Positions 1-10,310 of a stretch of DNA of 64,000 bases are shown one piece after another; position 1 is the stretch's first letter; each line of letters begins with the position of its first letter. The notes beneath the pieces are model-generated. The model worked only from the letters and a program-made list of their open reading frames with translations. It was not told the DNA's origin and did no database searches. Position numbers and translations under genes: made by a program. Origin of the DNA: Cyanidiococcus yangmingshanensis (Eukaryota > Rhodophyta > Bangiophyceae > Cyanidiales > Cyanidiaceae); assembly GCA_013995675.1 (NCBI GenBank), contig VWRR01000017.1, positions 62,001 through 126,000 of the forward strand. Reading direction: 5' to 3'.

Positions 1-953
1 CGTTTCTGTACCTGGTATATATGGAAGCGTTGAAAATGATTCGACGTCGATTGAACAGGCCGTTAAGCAGAGCGCTACCCTTGCGTACTCGGCAGTCGCC
101 ACGATGACCTGGAGAGCTTGCTGCATTCACCGAAGACCGACTGCGGTATATTCCAGCTCTACAACAGTCCAGGGTGAAGTGATGAGCTACTCAAACAGGT
201 TTGGCGCCTCTTATTATCACTTCAAGTCGTCGATGAGCATCAGTTGCCCTGTTGGTGCGTTGGCAGCTGCAGATGACTGCACATACTCCTAGGCGTGACG
301 GAGCCCCTGCTACCGCTTCTGGGGCCGTGAAAAGCGTTCTCGACCGTTCCTCGGCTGTGTGTACCAAGACGTGCGCGAACACTCGCGAACATTCTTGAAA
401 GGTAAATCTTACACGAACTACAACGCCCAAGCCTTCAATCGCGCTTTCGGAAGAAGCGACCGAGTTTCTTTGTGGTTGATGAGCGCCAAACACGCGAGCG
501 TTCACTGCAAACACAACCCCCACTTGGCGTAACGTCTGGAGCACAGAGCTGAATCCTCAGTTTTTTTTTTCGTTTTCATCAAGACTATTGAATGCGAATA
601 CTTATGGCCAGCGAAGAAACATCAAGGATCCTATCGCTGCCGTGTTTTTCATCACCTTCGGGTCTGGTCGCCAGGGCAAGCCTCTGAACGTCTCCGTCAA
701 GCGCACAAGCTGGCAGCCACAGGAAGCACTGATCGTCACTCCGCTATCGTTCCCGCTGTCATGACTCCTAAGTGATCCATACCAACCACAAGGTCGTCGA
801 ACGCGAGTTCTAAACCAATATCGGTCGAGCACGTCTCGAAAGAACCAAGATAGGGATCATTGTTTCAAGGCCAGCGAACGCTTCCTTGACGCCACCTCAC
901 CTGTTTGTTGGTCTGTCTGTCTCGTGAACGATACGGATAAGACGGTCTCTGTT
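1..953. other. stretch without a recognisable gene
   Basis: Only short reading frames on both strands, none resembling a known family or continuing into a longer coding chain. The left edge may hold the regulatory region or the end of a gene that lies outside the window. I see no tRNA or repeat here. Confidence 0.4.
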
Positions 954-1292
954 ATGCGCATAGAGCGTTGGCAGAAGCCTCCTCAGCCGGAGACAGAGAT
1001 AGTGGATCCACCAGTGGGTCTACCTCGTACGTTTCGCGGGCTGCGAGCTCTGACGATTCTCGCTACTGCAGCGTCAGGCGTCATCGTGGTGCTCTTCGCT
1101 GAGCCGCCTCGCATCCAGTTACCAGACGGGTCGACAAAGCCCAGACCCCACGTTTTTGAGGGCATTCAGCGCTGGTTCTTTACTGAGTTGTCCAAGGCAG
1201 GATTTAGCGGCTGGGCGAATCGAACGGAGGTGGAGTCGCAAGTGGAGCCGATCCAACCACGACCACTGTCCAGCGAGGTAGAGCCGAACTGA
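954..1292 (+). CDS. small single-pass membrane protein, unknown function
   Basis: A 112-residue frame that starts at the first ATG of the open stretch; the frame is open a little further upstream but has no earlier ATG. Residues about 29-48 form one hydrophobic segment preceded by Arg residues and followed by a soluble tail with a F-x-x-I-Q-R-W-F stretch. Proline is frequent before and after the segment. This is the pattern of a small single-pass membrane protein, perhaps of a mitochondrial or plastid membrane, but no family is recognised. It is tail-to-tail with HRD1, whose stop lies about 360 bp further on. The frame is short, so it could be a chance frame; the clean hydrophobic segment is the only support. 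Confidence 0.4.
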   Translation: MRIERWQKPPQPETEIVDPPVGLPRTFRGLRALTILATAASGVIVVLFAEPPRIQLPDGSTKPRPHVFEGIQRWFFTELSKAGFSGWANRTEVESQVEPIQPRPLSSEVEPN

Positions 1293-1655
1293 GGCTGCAA
1301 AACCCTTCGACGGGAGCGTGTTCGTGATCGTCACGATGAGAGCGCCTGCGCAAGGGCTCAGTGAAGTGCACGTGACGCAAGAGAAACCTTTTCTGGGAGG
1401 CCGAAAGGACCAAGCCCCCTGCAGAGGCCTCCGAGAACGGACGGGACCACGACGGTGAGACGCTCATGGCTGCAAACGATCTTCCGGGACAGGACAGCTA
1501 GCGACGCTAGGGAAGACGTTACTCGAGTACCAGAACGATGAAACAGGAACTCTTTTAGAGAGATTGATGCAGTTTCAGACACGACGAACCGTGTTGCCAA
1601 TGCGCGACACCGATCGCAACCTTCCAAACCGAAATGCTCTCGGTCGCAATCGCGC

Positions 1656-3275
1656 CTACTGAGACTCAGTATCATCCAGCTCGTATTCGAGTCGCTCAAT
1701 GAGGTTGTGCATGACGTGAGACAAGTCATCCAGTTGTTGCTGCAGTCGACGAGCATCCTGCAGCGTTGCGCTTCGGGGACGCGAATGCGGCGTATGCATC
1801 CTCCGTGCTGGTAAGGTGCCCTCTGGGGTACTGAAGCTTGCATATGAATCTCTTTCGGCAGGGGTCGCTTGAGCCAATTGTTCCAAAACAGCCAGCAACT
1901 GAGGCGGTGGCGGTGGCGGTGCTAGATCCGGCGTTGTCGGCAGAGGCCATGGATGGAGAGCCGAAGGCAACGGTGCTCTGTTTCGTATGTTGCGAGCCGT
2001 CGACGTGGCGGCCGATCTACTCTCCGGGGACGGTTCAGAGCGTGGTTGCTCATTCATAGGGGCAGTCGTATGGAACGCTTCTCCTTCTGTTGTTGTTGTT
2101 GCTGTCGAGGTAGCACGTACGGAGCCAGGTGCTGGATCCTGGCCGAGAGCGGGTCTGTCTGGAGCCTCAGATCGAGGCTGGGCACCTAGTCCTGCCACAA
2201 CCCCTGGTGTTGGTGACGAGCTCGCACTCCTAGACGGAGCACGCTGGGGACGAATATCGCGTCGACATGTGGGACAACTCATGCTCCGCTCCATCCAGGA
2301 TCGGAGGCAGCGTAGATGGAAGATGTGGCCACAGACGAGCTTCTTTGCACCAGCACCCCCGAACATCTCCTCTCGGCATATGATGCAGGTTCGGTCTCCT
2401 GCTGCGAGCTCTTGGTCCGTGGCGTTAGGAAACTGTGTGTGCATCGAGCGCACAACCTGGCGGTAACGAATAAATTCGACGAGCCGCTGGCGAAACGTAC
2501 GCGCAGTCACCGCCAGATCTCGTAGAATATGTAGGGGAAGGCTGTAAAACAAATGCACGTATGTGAAAAAGGCGAGGTAAGCGGCGAGCTGAAGAAACAA
2601 AGACAGAAGCTCGTTGTAGAACAGCCAGATGCCTTTGTCGTCCCAGGTGCCCTCGGTGAGTACAAACACATCAATCACGAAAAGGACATAGCGAATCAGA
2701 TGGCTCAATAGACCAATGAGTAGAATCGCATACTCGAAGGCGAACATGGCCATGATCGAAGGACCATGCGTACTGGTGAAACTCAAGCAGTGCCATAACA
2801 TGTAACTGTCCGTGACGAGGAGCCAAACGAAAAGCATCACGAGCCGCAAGTGTGTCAAGCGTGGACGTGAAATGACAATGACCTGTTGCTCAACATATCC
2901 GAGACGTTCTTGACTAAGCCAGTGGAATACTTTGAGAAAAAAGGTCCACGCAAACATGCTCAGGAAACGAGCATGAAAATCCGTCCTGGAGAAGACCGTC
3001 ATCGCCAGAAACATTTCCACGAGCGCCTCTCGCGCACGCAAATGCAACCGCTCGACTTCGACCAGGCGCAGCTCTCCGAGGAATAGTCGCTGGAGGCTCC
3101 GACCCAGCAAGAACAGAGAGGCGATGCCTGTGTTGGCGGCAGCAAACCGAGCTGTTTTCGAGTTGTACAAATACGCCGTTGCGCGATAGAAGCTCGGCTG
3201 CGTAAACCAGGCATGGCATAGGATGAGACCGAAAACACTATAGGAGAGAATCATGTAACGGTTTGTCCCGTTCAT
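1656..3275 (-). CDS. HRD1: ER membrane E3 ubiquitin ligase HRD1 (synoviolin)
   Basis: HRD1 is the RING-type E3 ligase of ER-associated degradation; it ubiquitinates misfolded proteins retrotranslocated from the ER. The 539-residue product begins with a series of hydrophobic segments through about residue 245 (I count five or six clear ones), typical of the HRD1 membrane domain. A RING-H2 finger follows at about 297-337 with ligand order C-x2-C, then C-x-H-x2-H-x2-C and C-x2-C, including the segment VCGHIFHLRC. The tail is Pro/Ser/Thr-rich and low in complexity, ending in an acidic helix. Length matches the family (about 550-620). The frame is open for eight more codons upstream but only with a GTG, so the ATG starting MNGTNRY was chosen. 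The partner HRD3 is encoded about 16 kb away on the other strand. No frame break is seen. Confidence 0.95.
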   Translation of the reverse strand: MNGTNRYMILSYSVFGLILCHAWFTQPSFYRATAYLYNSKTARFAAANTGIASLFLLGRSLQRLFLGELRLVEVERLHLRAREALVEMFLAMTVFSRTDFHARFLSMFAWTFFLKVFHWLSQERLGYVEQQVIVISRPRLTHLRLVMLFVWLLVTDSYMLWHCLSFTSTHGPSIMAMFAFEYAILLIGLLSHLIRYVLFVIDVFVLTEGTWDDKGIWLFYNELLSLFLQLAAYLAFFTYVHLFYSLPLHILRDLAVTARTFRQRLVEFIRYRQVVRSMHTQFPNATDQELAAGDRTCIICREEMFGGAGAKKLVCGHIFHLRCLRSWMERSMSCPTCRRDIRPQRAPSRSASSSPTPGVVAGLGAQPRSEAPDRPALGQDPAPGSVRATSTATTTTEGEAFHTTAPMNEQPRSEPSPESRSAATSTARNIRNRAPLPSALHPWPLPTTPDLAPPPPPPQLLAVLEQLAQATPAERDSYASFSTPEGTLPARRMHTPHSRPRSATLQDARRLQQQLDDLSHVMHNLIERLEYELDDTESQ

Positions 3276-4643
3276 TTCGCCAGCAAAGCAAAGATACACG
3301 CGTCACGACGCTCAGGAACCGTCTGTATGTCAAAAGGCACCTGGCAGGAGTGCTTCGTCCGGAGCGACCAGCGCGTTCGTCAACGGCACCGCAGTGACCT
3401 ACACACTAGACACTAGCGTGAAAAAGCCTTCAACCACTACAAGCCAGGACACGGAGTGTTCGAGTCTACAGGAAGCTCGCGCACGCTTGGGTGCCTGCAC
3501 AGCGACGCTACGACCAACCCCGAAACAGAGCAGCGCGCCGCGTCAACGCCAGTGACTTTGTCGAAAGAGGAGCAGTAGGCACCAACGTTTACGTTCGATG
3601 CAGCTTACTAAACTTCAACCTTATTCGAGCACTCCGCTACCAACCAAGGTCAGAAACGTCCACAGCAGTCTCGAGGCAAACAATCGCGCGGCGAGGCGCT
3701 TCAGGCACATCCAACGTTCGGGCAGCGTCCCCCCGGCCGCGACTGCTTGACGGGACCCAACGCGACGCGGTTGGGGATGTCCATAAATAACCTAAAATGT
3801 TGCTAAATGTTCGTCTCTATCCTTTCTATTGCTATGGTTGTTGTCTGTGCGTATCGGACGCCGCTTCGGCGCTGACTACCTGACGGGAACCGACTCCACC
3901 CCATTGGAGGAGATCAGCCACCAATAGACTGAGAACTTGTTTAAGGTTCTTACCGATCATGCCTCAGGTTGCGTATGCATGGCGATTGTGCCTCGCGTGT
4001 CCGCTCGCGGAGAATGTCGCTGCGACAACAACGTACGATGCGTATTCGGTTGCGCTTGTCATCGCCAGCGATCGCCAGTTCAGGACTGTACCCGATGGGC
4101 AGAGAATCTGTCTACCCCTATTCACGCATCACCGGATCGAATGCCAGAAACCTCCATAAAAGGGCGTGACTGTTTCGCCACGACCAGCTTGAGAAAACAT
4201 CTCTAGAGGAAAATCGTAGCACCGATAGCGCAAGCAGACACACACCGAAACGCTATGGAATGAAGTGCATCGCTGGCCCCGTCCCCGCGCAAGGGAAACA
4301 CATCACCAAGGCCGCCGACAACCAACGGTTTTTCTTCCTCCCTGAATCGATGTCTCAGCAGACGACGACGTTCCATACGCCATACCGAGCAACGACGCCC
4401 AAACAATTCACCCAGACGCTCGTCTCTGTCCTCAAGACATGTCTTGGTTGTCTATGCGCTCGGGCGACGAGCGATCTACCCGACATCGTCGGACGTTAGG
4501 AGCCCGCAGCGACCGAACCCGAGGAACGCACGATCGAATCGCAGCGTGTCCGGCCGCCGTTGCGCGCGAGGCCGAACGTTTTTTTGAATTCCCGTTCGGG
4601 ATTTGGGTCCTTGGCGCTGTGCCGTTGCAGCGATCCTTCAACC
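3276..4643. other. intergenic stretch between HRD1 and SMC2 (divergent)
   Basis: This 1.4 kb region separates two divergently transcribed genes and should hold both promoters. Reading frames are short and unconvincing. Around 3720-3920 there are several G/C-rich segments that could fold, but I cannot assign an RNA family. No tRNA-like T-arm is present. Confidence 0.4.
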
Positions 4644-7600
4644 ATGTTTCTGAAAGAGATTATTTTAGACGGGTTTAAATCTTATGCTCATCGTACCGTT
4701 TTGTCGGGGTTGGATCCTTATTTCAATTCTATCAGCGGTCCGAATGGTAGCGGGAAATCAGCGATTCTGGATGCGATCTGTTTTGTGCTGGGTATGACGC
4801 ATCTGCCGTCGTTGCGAGTTGGTGGGCTTCAGGAGCTCATCTATAAGAACGGGCAAGCCGGAGTGCAGCGCGCGTCTGTGACGCTCGTTTTCGACAACAC
4901 GGACGTTGTGTCGTCTCCTGTTGGCTATGAGAACTGTCCGGAGATTACGGTAACGCGTCAAGTCGTGCTCGGTGGTCGCAGCAAGTACCTGGTGAACGGC
5001 CATGTCGCGCAGCCGGCCAAGGTTCAAAACCTGTTCCATTCTGTTCAACTGAACGTGAATAATCCACACTTTTTGATCATGCAGGGTCGGATTACGAAAG
5101 TTATCAACATGAAGCCCCAGGAGCTGTTGAGTATGTTGGAGGAGGCTGCCGGCACGAGTATGTACGAGGTGAAGAAGACGGCTGCTCTGAAAACGATCGA
5201 GAAAAAGCAGCGGAAAGTGGACGAGATCAACACGCTTCTGTTGGAGGAAATTACTCCATCTTTGGAGAAACTGCGAGAGGAGCGGGAGCGGTTTCTGCAC
5301 TGGTCTGCAAACAACGCAGAAATGGAGCGGCTCCGTCGTATTGTTGCGTTACAAGCGTATGCCCAGGCCAAGGAGCAAGTCAATCGACTCGAGACGGAGG
5401 AGGCGGCATTGAACACAGAGCTTCAAGGCCTCGAAAAAGAGCAGGCGCAAGCGAATACAGCACTCAAGGCCCTACAAGCACAAGGCGGCGCTGCGAAGCG
5501 CGACCGGGAGGCGAAACAGCTACAGCAACAGGAAGACCACGTGGCCACCTTGGATAAGGAGATTGTGAAGGAGCGTACGCTGCTGGACCATTTGCATGCA
5601 TCGTTGATGGCAGAGCGGAACCAGCAAAGGGCGCTCCAACAAGGAAGCGAGCGCTTGGCCAAGGCGGTGACAGAGCTAACGTCGCGGCACCAGGGAGCTG
5701 GTGCCGCAGGTCGAGGAGCGGCGCCAGCAGGCAAAGCAGGCTAATGAAAAGTGGCGGACACTTTCCGAGGCCTCAGCGTTTCGCTCCCGCACGGAGCTGA
5801 TCGCCTTCGGCGCGACAACAAGTTACGCTTGCGCAGACCGAAGAGGAGAATAGCAAGCTCGCACTAGATGCGGCGCGGTGCGAACTCGAGAGGCACGCCA
5901 AACGTGCCACAGCTGCTCGTGCTCTGGAGGCAGAGCTTTCCAAGGCAGAAAAAGCCGTCTCTTCGGTGAAGTTGCAGCTGCATGAGCTCGACTATGACCA
6001 TATCGCGGCTGAGAAGCTACGCCAGCGCCGCCATACAGAGGAACAGGCCGTGCACGCCCTTCGCGACCGCCTGGATCGTCTCTCCGCCCGGTTGGCTCTG
6101 ATCGACTTTACGTATCAGGTTCCTGAGGCCAACTTTGAGCCCAGCCAGGTGAAAGGTGTTGTCGCTCGTCTCGTGCAGCTACAGCATACCGAGTTTGCCA
6201 CCGCGATTGAGATTGCTGCCGGTTCCAAGCTCTTCTACGTCATTGTAGACAATGAGCAGACTGGCAAGCTTCTCCTGGAACGGGGCCAACTCACCCGCCG
6301 AGTCACCATGATTCCATTGAACCGCATTGACGACAAAGTCCTTGAACCAGAGCGTGTTCGTCGTGCCCAGCAAGCGGGTGGGAACCTCGCCCTGGCGCTC
6401 ATTCGTTTCGATGATGAGCTCGAGCCCGCGATGCGTTACGTCTTCGGGCGAACGCTGGTCTGTGACGGTATTGAACAAGCCAAGCAGTTGGCTTTCTCAG
6501 AGCGTATCCGCTGCCGAACGGTGAACGCGAGATGGAGACCTCGTTGATCCGCAGGGCACCATGACGGGGGGAGCGCGAGAAAGCACACCATCGATTCTCG
6601 CTCGCGTTGCCGAGTACACAGAGGGAATGGCGGAGCTGCAGTTGCGGGAGCGCGCCCTGGTAAAGACGGAGGAGGAGCTTCATCAGCTGGAGCAGAAAGC
6701 AGATGAGTACGGTCGTCTGACCACAGCGCTCGCCATGCGACAAGGCGAAGTTGAGGCAATCCGGGCGCGCATGCTTGCCGAGCCCTTTCTCAAGTCCAAG
6801 ACCCTGGTATCGAAGCTCGAGATCGCAGCTACAAGAGCATGCCGAAAAACGACAACTGGCTGAGCGAAGGCTCGCTGAGCTCGACTCTGGAACAGACCTG
6901 GGCGCTCAGGATCTTGCCGAGGCAAAAGCATTCGCGGAGCAGCAGCAGCAGCTCCTGCAGGAGCAGGAGGCCCAGCTTCAACGCCTTAATCGACAGATGG
7001 AATCCGCTCAGAGCGAGCTCGCAGATACAGCAAAGCGTCTCGAGCAATGTGAACGAACGATGGCGCAACTGGAGACCGACATCCAACGCTCGGGACGTCG
7101 CCTGGAGCAGGAACTCGAACCAGCCCATCGTTCGGCGCAGGAGCAGTTGCAGCAGCTTCGGGAGACGCTGTTGGTCGAGGCTCAAGAGCAAGCGCACCGC
7201 ATGGAACGCATGGGTGCTCTTGGAAATCGAATGGAGAGCTTGGCGTTGGAGATCAAACGCCGACAGCTGCGTCTCGCTGACCTCGGAGAGGCGCTCACCC
7301 ATGGACGTCGGGAGGTTGCGCGCCTTGAGGCCGAGCACCCATCTCTTTCGCGCTCCGCTGGAGACGTTTCCGTGGTTGACGCGGAGGAAATCACGCGGGC
7401 CCAGCAACAACTGGCTCGCTTGAGTTCCGAGAACCAGTCCCTCGGCAGACGAATCAATCGGCGTGCTTTGAGCCTTTTCGAGAAATCCGAACAAGAATAC
7501 CAAGACCTCATGAACAAGAAACGCATCATCGAAAACGACAAGCAGAAAATTTACGCGGCCATTCGTGGCCTAGACGAAAAGAAGCGGCTGGCTCTTGAAG

Positions 7601-8211
7601 CGACCTGGCATCGAGTGAACCAAGACCTGAGTGCGATCTTTTCCACCCTGCTTCCCGGTGCAGATGCCCGTCTTGATCGCCTGGCCGGGAGTCAGTCGAT
7701 GTTGGATGGTCTCGAGCTCCGAGTCGCGATGGGCAATACCTGGAAAGACTCGTTGGCCGAGCTCAGTGGCGGACAACGCTCGCTTGTCGCCCTCAGCCTG
7801 GTGCTCGCCATGCTCAAGTTCAAACCGGCACCAATGTACATCCTTGACGAGATCGACGCGGCGTTGGACCTGAGCCACACCCAGAACGTGGGCCAGGTCA
7901 TTCGTCGATCGTTCCGCGACAGTCAGTTTATCATTGTGAGCCTCAAGCCGGCATTGTTCGAGCACGCAAACGTAGTCTTTCGAACGAAACTTGTCCAGGG
8001 GGCATCGACGGTGACACGCGCTGCCTTGTCGCAGCGGGACCAGGCACCAACGTCGCCAAGTTTATTAAGGGTCTCGAACGCAACCGACAGAGCGACGACG
8101 AGATCCAAGGTACTAGTCTGCCGAGCCCCAACGGCTGCCCATGACGACACGATGCCGGAGGAGGAGGACACCAAGGCCACGCAGGCGCCTTCTCCTGCCC
8201 TGGTCCGCTGA
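4644..8211 (+). CDS. SMC2: condensin ATPase subunit SMC2 (four +1 frame changes)
   Basis: SMC2 pairs with SMC4 as the ATPase core of condensin and compacts mitotic chromosomes. The N-terminus reads [14 protein letters not shown], the family's typical opening, with Walker A GPNGSGKS at residues 32-39. A long coiled coil, a hinge (about 6130-6550), a second coiled coil, the ABC signature LSGGQRSL (about 7760) and Walker [12 protein letters not shown] (about 7838-7870) follow in the right order, with a divergent tail of about 70 residues. The start ATG is set by this conserved opening. The coding line moves +1 four times: near 5690, 5800, 6525 and 6815. Both sides of each change carry SMC-like sequence, and deleting one base at each restores one frame. 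With all key motifs intact this is more likely a working gene with consensus errors than a pseudogene. Confidence 0.93.
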
Positions 8212-8263
8212 GCAGCGTTCAGGCGTCATGCGTCGCCAAGTCCAGGTGCGGCTCACTGAACCC

Positions 8264-8887
8264 CTAGTCCATTCGTGCTTTGAGCTCGCGCACCGTCAGA
8301 CCTTGACCGTGCAGCACGTAAACGACTGCTCCCCAGCCGCTGAGGCAGTCGCGGTCCAACGCCGCCAGCAGACACTGGGCCGTCACTTCGAAGAGCGCCT
8401 CGGGGTCGAGACCCGGTCGCCAGAACGTCTCACACGTCCCGTAAAGCGATTCAGCACAAGTGCCTGCCGCCACAAACTCCTCCGAGACCATGGGTGTCCC
8501 CAACAGGTCCATCGAGCAGCAGTACGGCTGGTTATCGGCCGAGAGACCCACCAGCACTGGCTCCACAAAGTACGGTGCGAAACGACGCTCGTAGAGCAAG
8601 GATGAGACGAGCGCGGACACAGTGGCTGGTCGTGGCTCCCGCTTCTCACTCAAGCGGTACAGGTTCGTGCGCATGCGAACGCGCTCGGCCAAGGTCATGC
8701 AGTCGGTTGCGAGGCCTGTCAGTCCGAGCACCAGACGATCGTGCACGCGAACGAGACGGTTCGCATCGCACGCCAGTGTCAGTTGTGCTTGACCGAACCG
8801 TCGATCAGCACCGATCGCCACGCACTCGTGGCCAACGGTAGCGACGATAGCACCACCGTTATAGTGTAGCGGGTTTACCTGACTCAT
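8264..8887 (-). CDS. PSMB3: 20S proteasome subunit beta type-3
   Basis: This 207-residue protein matches the length of the beta3 subunit (about 205). It opens with a short, unprocessed N-terminus followed by NGGAIVA and a conserved ADRRFG element, as in yeast Pup3 and human PSMB3. Beta3 has no catalytic N-terminal threonine, and none is seen after a propeptide here. The subunit sits in the inner beta ring of the 20S core and shapes the active chamber next to beta2. The start is the only ATG that fits the family. Nineteen bases upstream on the same strand lies the 3' end of a split tRNA gene, leaving almost no room for a separate promoter. SMC2 ends 52 bp beyond its stop, tail-to-tail. Confidence 0.93.
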   Translation of the reverse strand: MSQVNPLHYNGGAIVATVGHECVAIGADRRFGQAQLTLACDANRLVRVHDRLVLGLTGLATDCMTLAERVRMRTNLYRLSEKREPRPATVSALVSSLLYERRFAPYFVEPVLVGLSADNQPYCCSMDLLGTPMVSEEFVAAGTCAESLYGTCETFWRPGLDPEALFEVTAQCLLAALDRDCLSGWGAVVYVLHGQGLTVRELKARMD

Positions 8888-8898
8888 GAGACTTGTCC

Positions 8899-8902
8899 AA
8901 AA
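8899..8902 (-). terminator. oligo-T RNA polymerase III terminator
   Basis: Four T residues on the minus strand begin four bases after the discriminator base of the tRNA-Arg gene. This is the minimum usual Pol III stop signal. It lies inside the 19 bp between the tRNA and the PSMB3 start codon. Confidence 0.6.
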
Positions 8903-8906
8903 CGAA

Positions 8907-9104
8907 CGCGACGGAAGGGACTCGAACCCTCAATCTTCGGTTGAAGCTCCTTGTAGCACCCGAGGGAGTCGGATGGGTGTGCCCGACGACGAGCGCCTGG
9001 GCGAGCCGGAGACCAACGCTTTCGATGGACGGCGCGACACGGCCGGTAATCCATTTGCGGCAACGGGATTGCGATTCAGCGGGGACCCGTAAAGCCACCG
9101 TCGC
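8907..9104 (-). tRNA. tRNA-Arg(CCG) gene split by three introns
   Basis: I rebuilt this by hand on the minus strand. Exons are 9104-9094, 9058-9047, 9019-9006 and 8942-8907, together 73 nt, the normal length before CCA addition. Acceptor strands GCGACGG and CCGTCGC pair in all seven positions, with discriminator G. The D-loop holds ATGGATTA, as in many Arg tRNAs. The anticodon stem TTGGT/ACCGA encloses a loop CTCCGGA with anticodon CCG at 9009-9007. The variable region is AGATT and the T-arm carries the TTCGAGT loop. The introns are 35, 27 and 63 nt; the first two lie at or within the D-arm and the third at the canonical 37/38 position. The exact edges of the D-arm introns can slide by a few bases. 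Disrupted tRNA genes with D-arm introns are known from Cyanidioschyzon. An oligo-T terminator follows. Confidence 0.85.
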
Positions 9105-9238
9105 GCGTTACGCTCGGTAAAATGGTTCAGAATCGGCATATAAAGCGGTCTATGCGATCTCGGTACGCGAATGGATGGTATGCGTGCGGGCGTTGATGCG
9201 TGATGAATCGGCCTGTGCGTGTCGCTTGAACGGAGGTG

Positions 9239-9943
9239 ATGGGGCCTATGCGTTTGGTGTCGCCGACTGCGAACATGTTTGTGAATGGTTTATGGAGCTT
9301 GCGAGCGCTGGACTCGCCTCCGTCGTCCTCTTCGTCTGATGGACTGGGGGACGACGCTGACGACACGGGAAAGTGTGACGTTGGCGAGGTACAACGGCGG
9401 CGGCGGCCGTCTCCTCGGCGACCGCGTGGCAACCCGTTGGCCGGCTTGGTGGCAGCGCTCGAGGCTCGGTTTGCAGCCACGTTTCCGGAACTGCGGGACC
9501 GCTCGGCAGTTCGGCCGGCGCCTTTTGCGGAGCGGGGTGTTCGACGTGGCATGAGCGGTCGAAGTTTGGAGGCGCTGTTGCGTGAACGGTACCTTCCGTT
9601 GACGGGACGCTCGCTGCGTCAGTTTCTGCGAGACCTCTACGGATACGAGTACGATGTGCAGCCAGTGCGACGGAACGTTCTTGGAAAGTACGCTGTTTAT
9701 ATGCAGGTGATGTGGGAACACACGTTGCAGGCGTCGTTTCGAATGACCCAGGAGCAGTATGTGGAGCATCTGCAAGCGATTGCCGATATTCTGAACGCAT
9801 ATGACGGGGCGGCAATGTACTTTCTTCGCGAGTTGTATCGCTCCAGACGGGAGCCGGTGGTGGGCATGTCCGTGTCCATTCGGTTGCCCATGGTGGATCC
9901 TTCGCATTTTGATGAGATTTTTAAGGGGCGCGGTGGAGCGTGA
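9239..9943 (+). CDS. DUF3067 family protein, probably plastid-targeted
   Basis: Residues about 115-215 match DUF3067, a small family of unknown function found in cyanobacteria and in plastid-bearing eukaryotes. Recognisable elements are TGRSLRQFL, a YDVQ strand, VMWEHTLQASF and an EHLQAIADILNA helix near its end. The 234-residue product carries about 115 extra N-terminal residues with a basic start, a Ser run and Arg/Pro-rich spacers, a plausible plastid transit peptide plus linker. The frame also opens one codon earlier at a GTG; the ATG at 9239 was used. Its promoter must lie in the 134 bp between it and the 5' end of the divergent tRNA-Arg gene. The function of the family is unknown to me. 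Confidence 0.8.
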   Translation: MGPMRLVSPTANMFVNGLWSLRALDSPPSSSSSDGLGDDADDTGKCDVGEVQRRRRPSPRRPRGNPLAGLVAALEARFAATFPELRDRSAVRPAPFAERGVRRGMSGRSLEALLRERYLPLTGRSLRQFLRDLYGYEYDVQPVRRNVLGKYAVYMQVMWEHTLQASFRMTQEQYVEHLQAIADILNAYDGAAMYFLRELYRSRREPVVGMSVSIRLPMVDPSHFDEIFKGRGGA

Positions 9944-10310
9944 CGCGAGTCGCCCGAGACCAGCACGAGGGTGGGTCCCAGCGCCAGTCCAGGGACGATG
10001 CGTCCAATGACGTGCGCTCAGGTGGAAAGACTCGAGTCTAGCACTGAATTCTAAAGAAGTTCGGATGATCTTGCGCCCGAGCAGTGACCGTACCAGAAGC
10101 TCGTTCATGTTGCCAACGCCCTGGGACGGGGTCGAATCGACTGCAGCAGGTCATCAAGCCCGTGGCCGTGATGAGGCCCTCGACCAGCCTAGCCCAGGGA
10201 CGCAACGAGCGTCTCTCGGATCGGCGACTCCTAAGAGCAAGGTTTTCTCGAGAGTGCGCGATCTTTGACGCAACGCTGGCGGAACGAAGGAGGGCGGCTA
10301 CGGCACCGAT
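9944..10310. other. intergenic stretch, convergent gene ends
   Basis: This is the spacer between the ends of the DUF3067 gene and SPC24. I see no gene, only the 3' flanks of the two convergent genes. Confidence 0.5.

Noticed and set aside
4644-8211. Calling SMC2 a pseudogene because of four frame changes
   Set aside because: Walker A, hinge, signature and Walker B are all intact, the gene is essential, and the same kind of step occurs in other essential genes of the window, so an error or a shared mechanism is more likely than decay.
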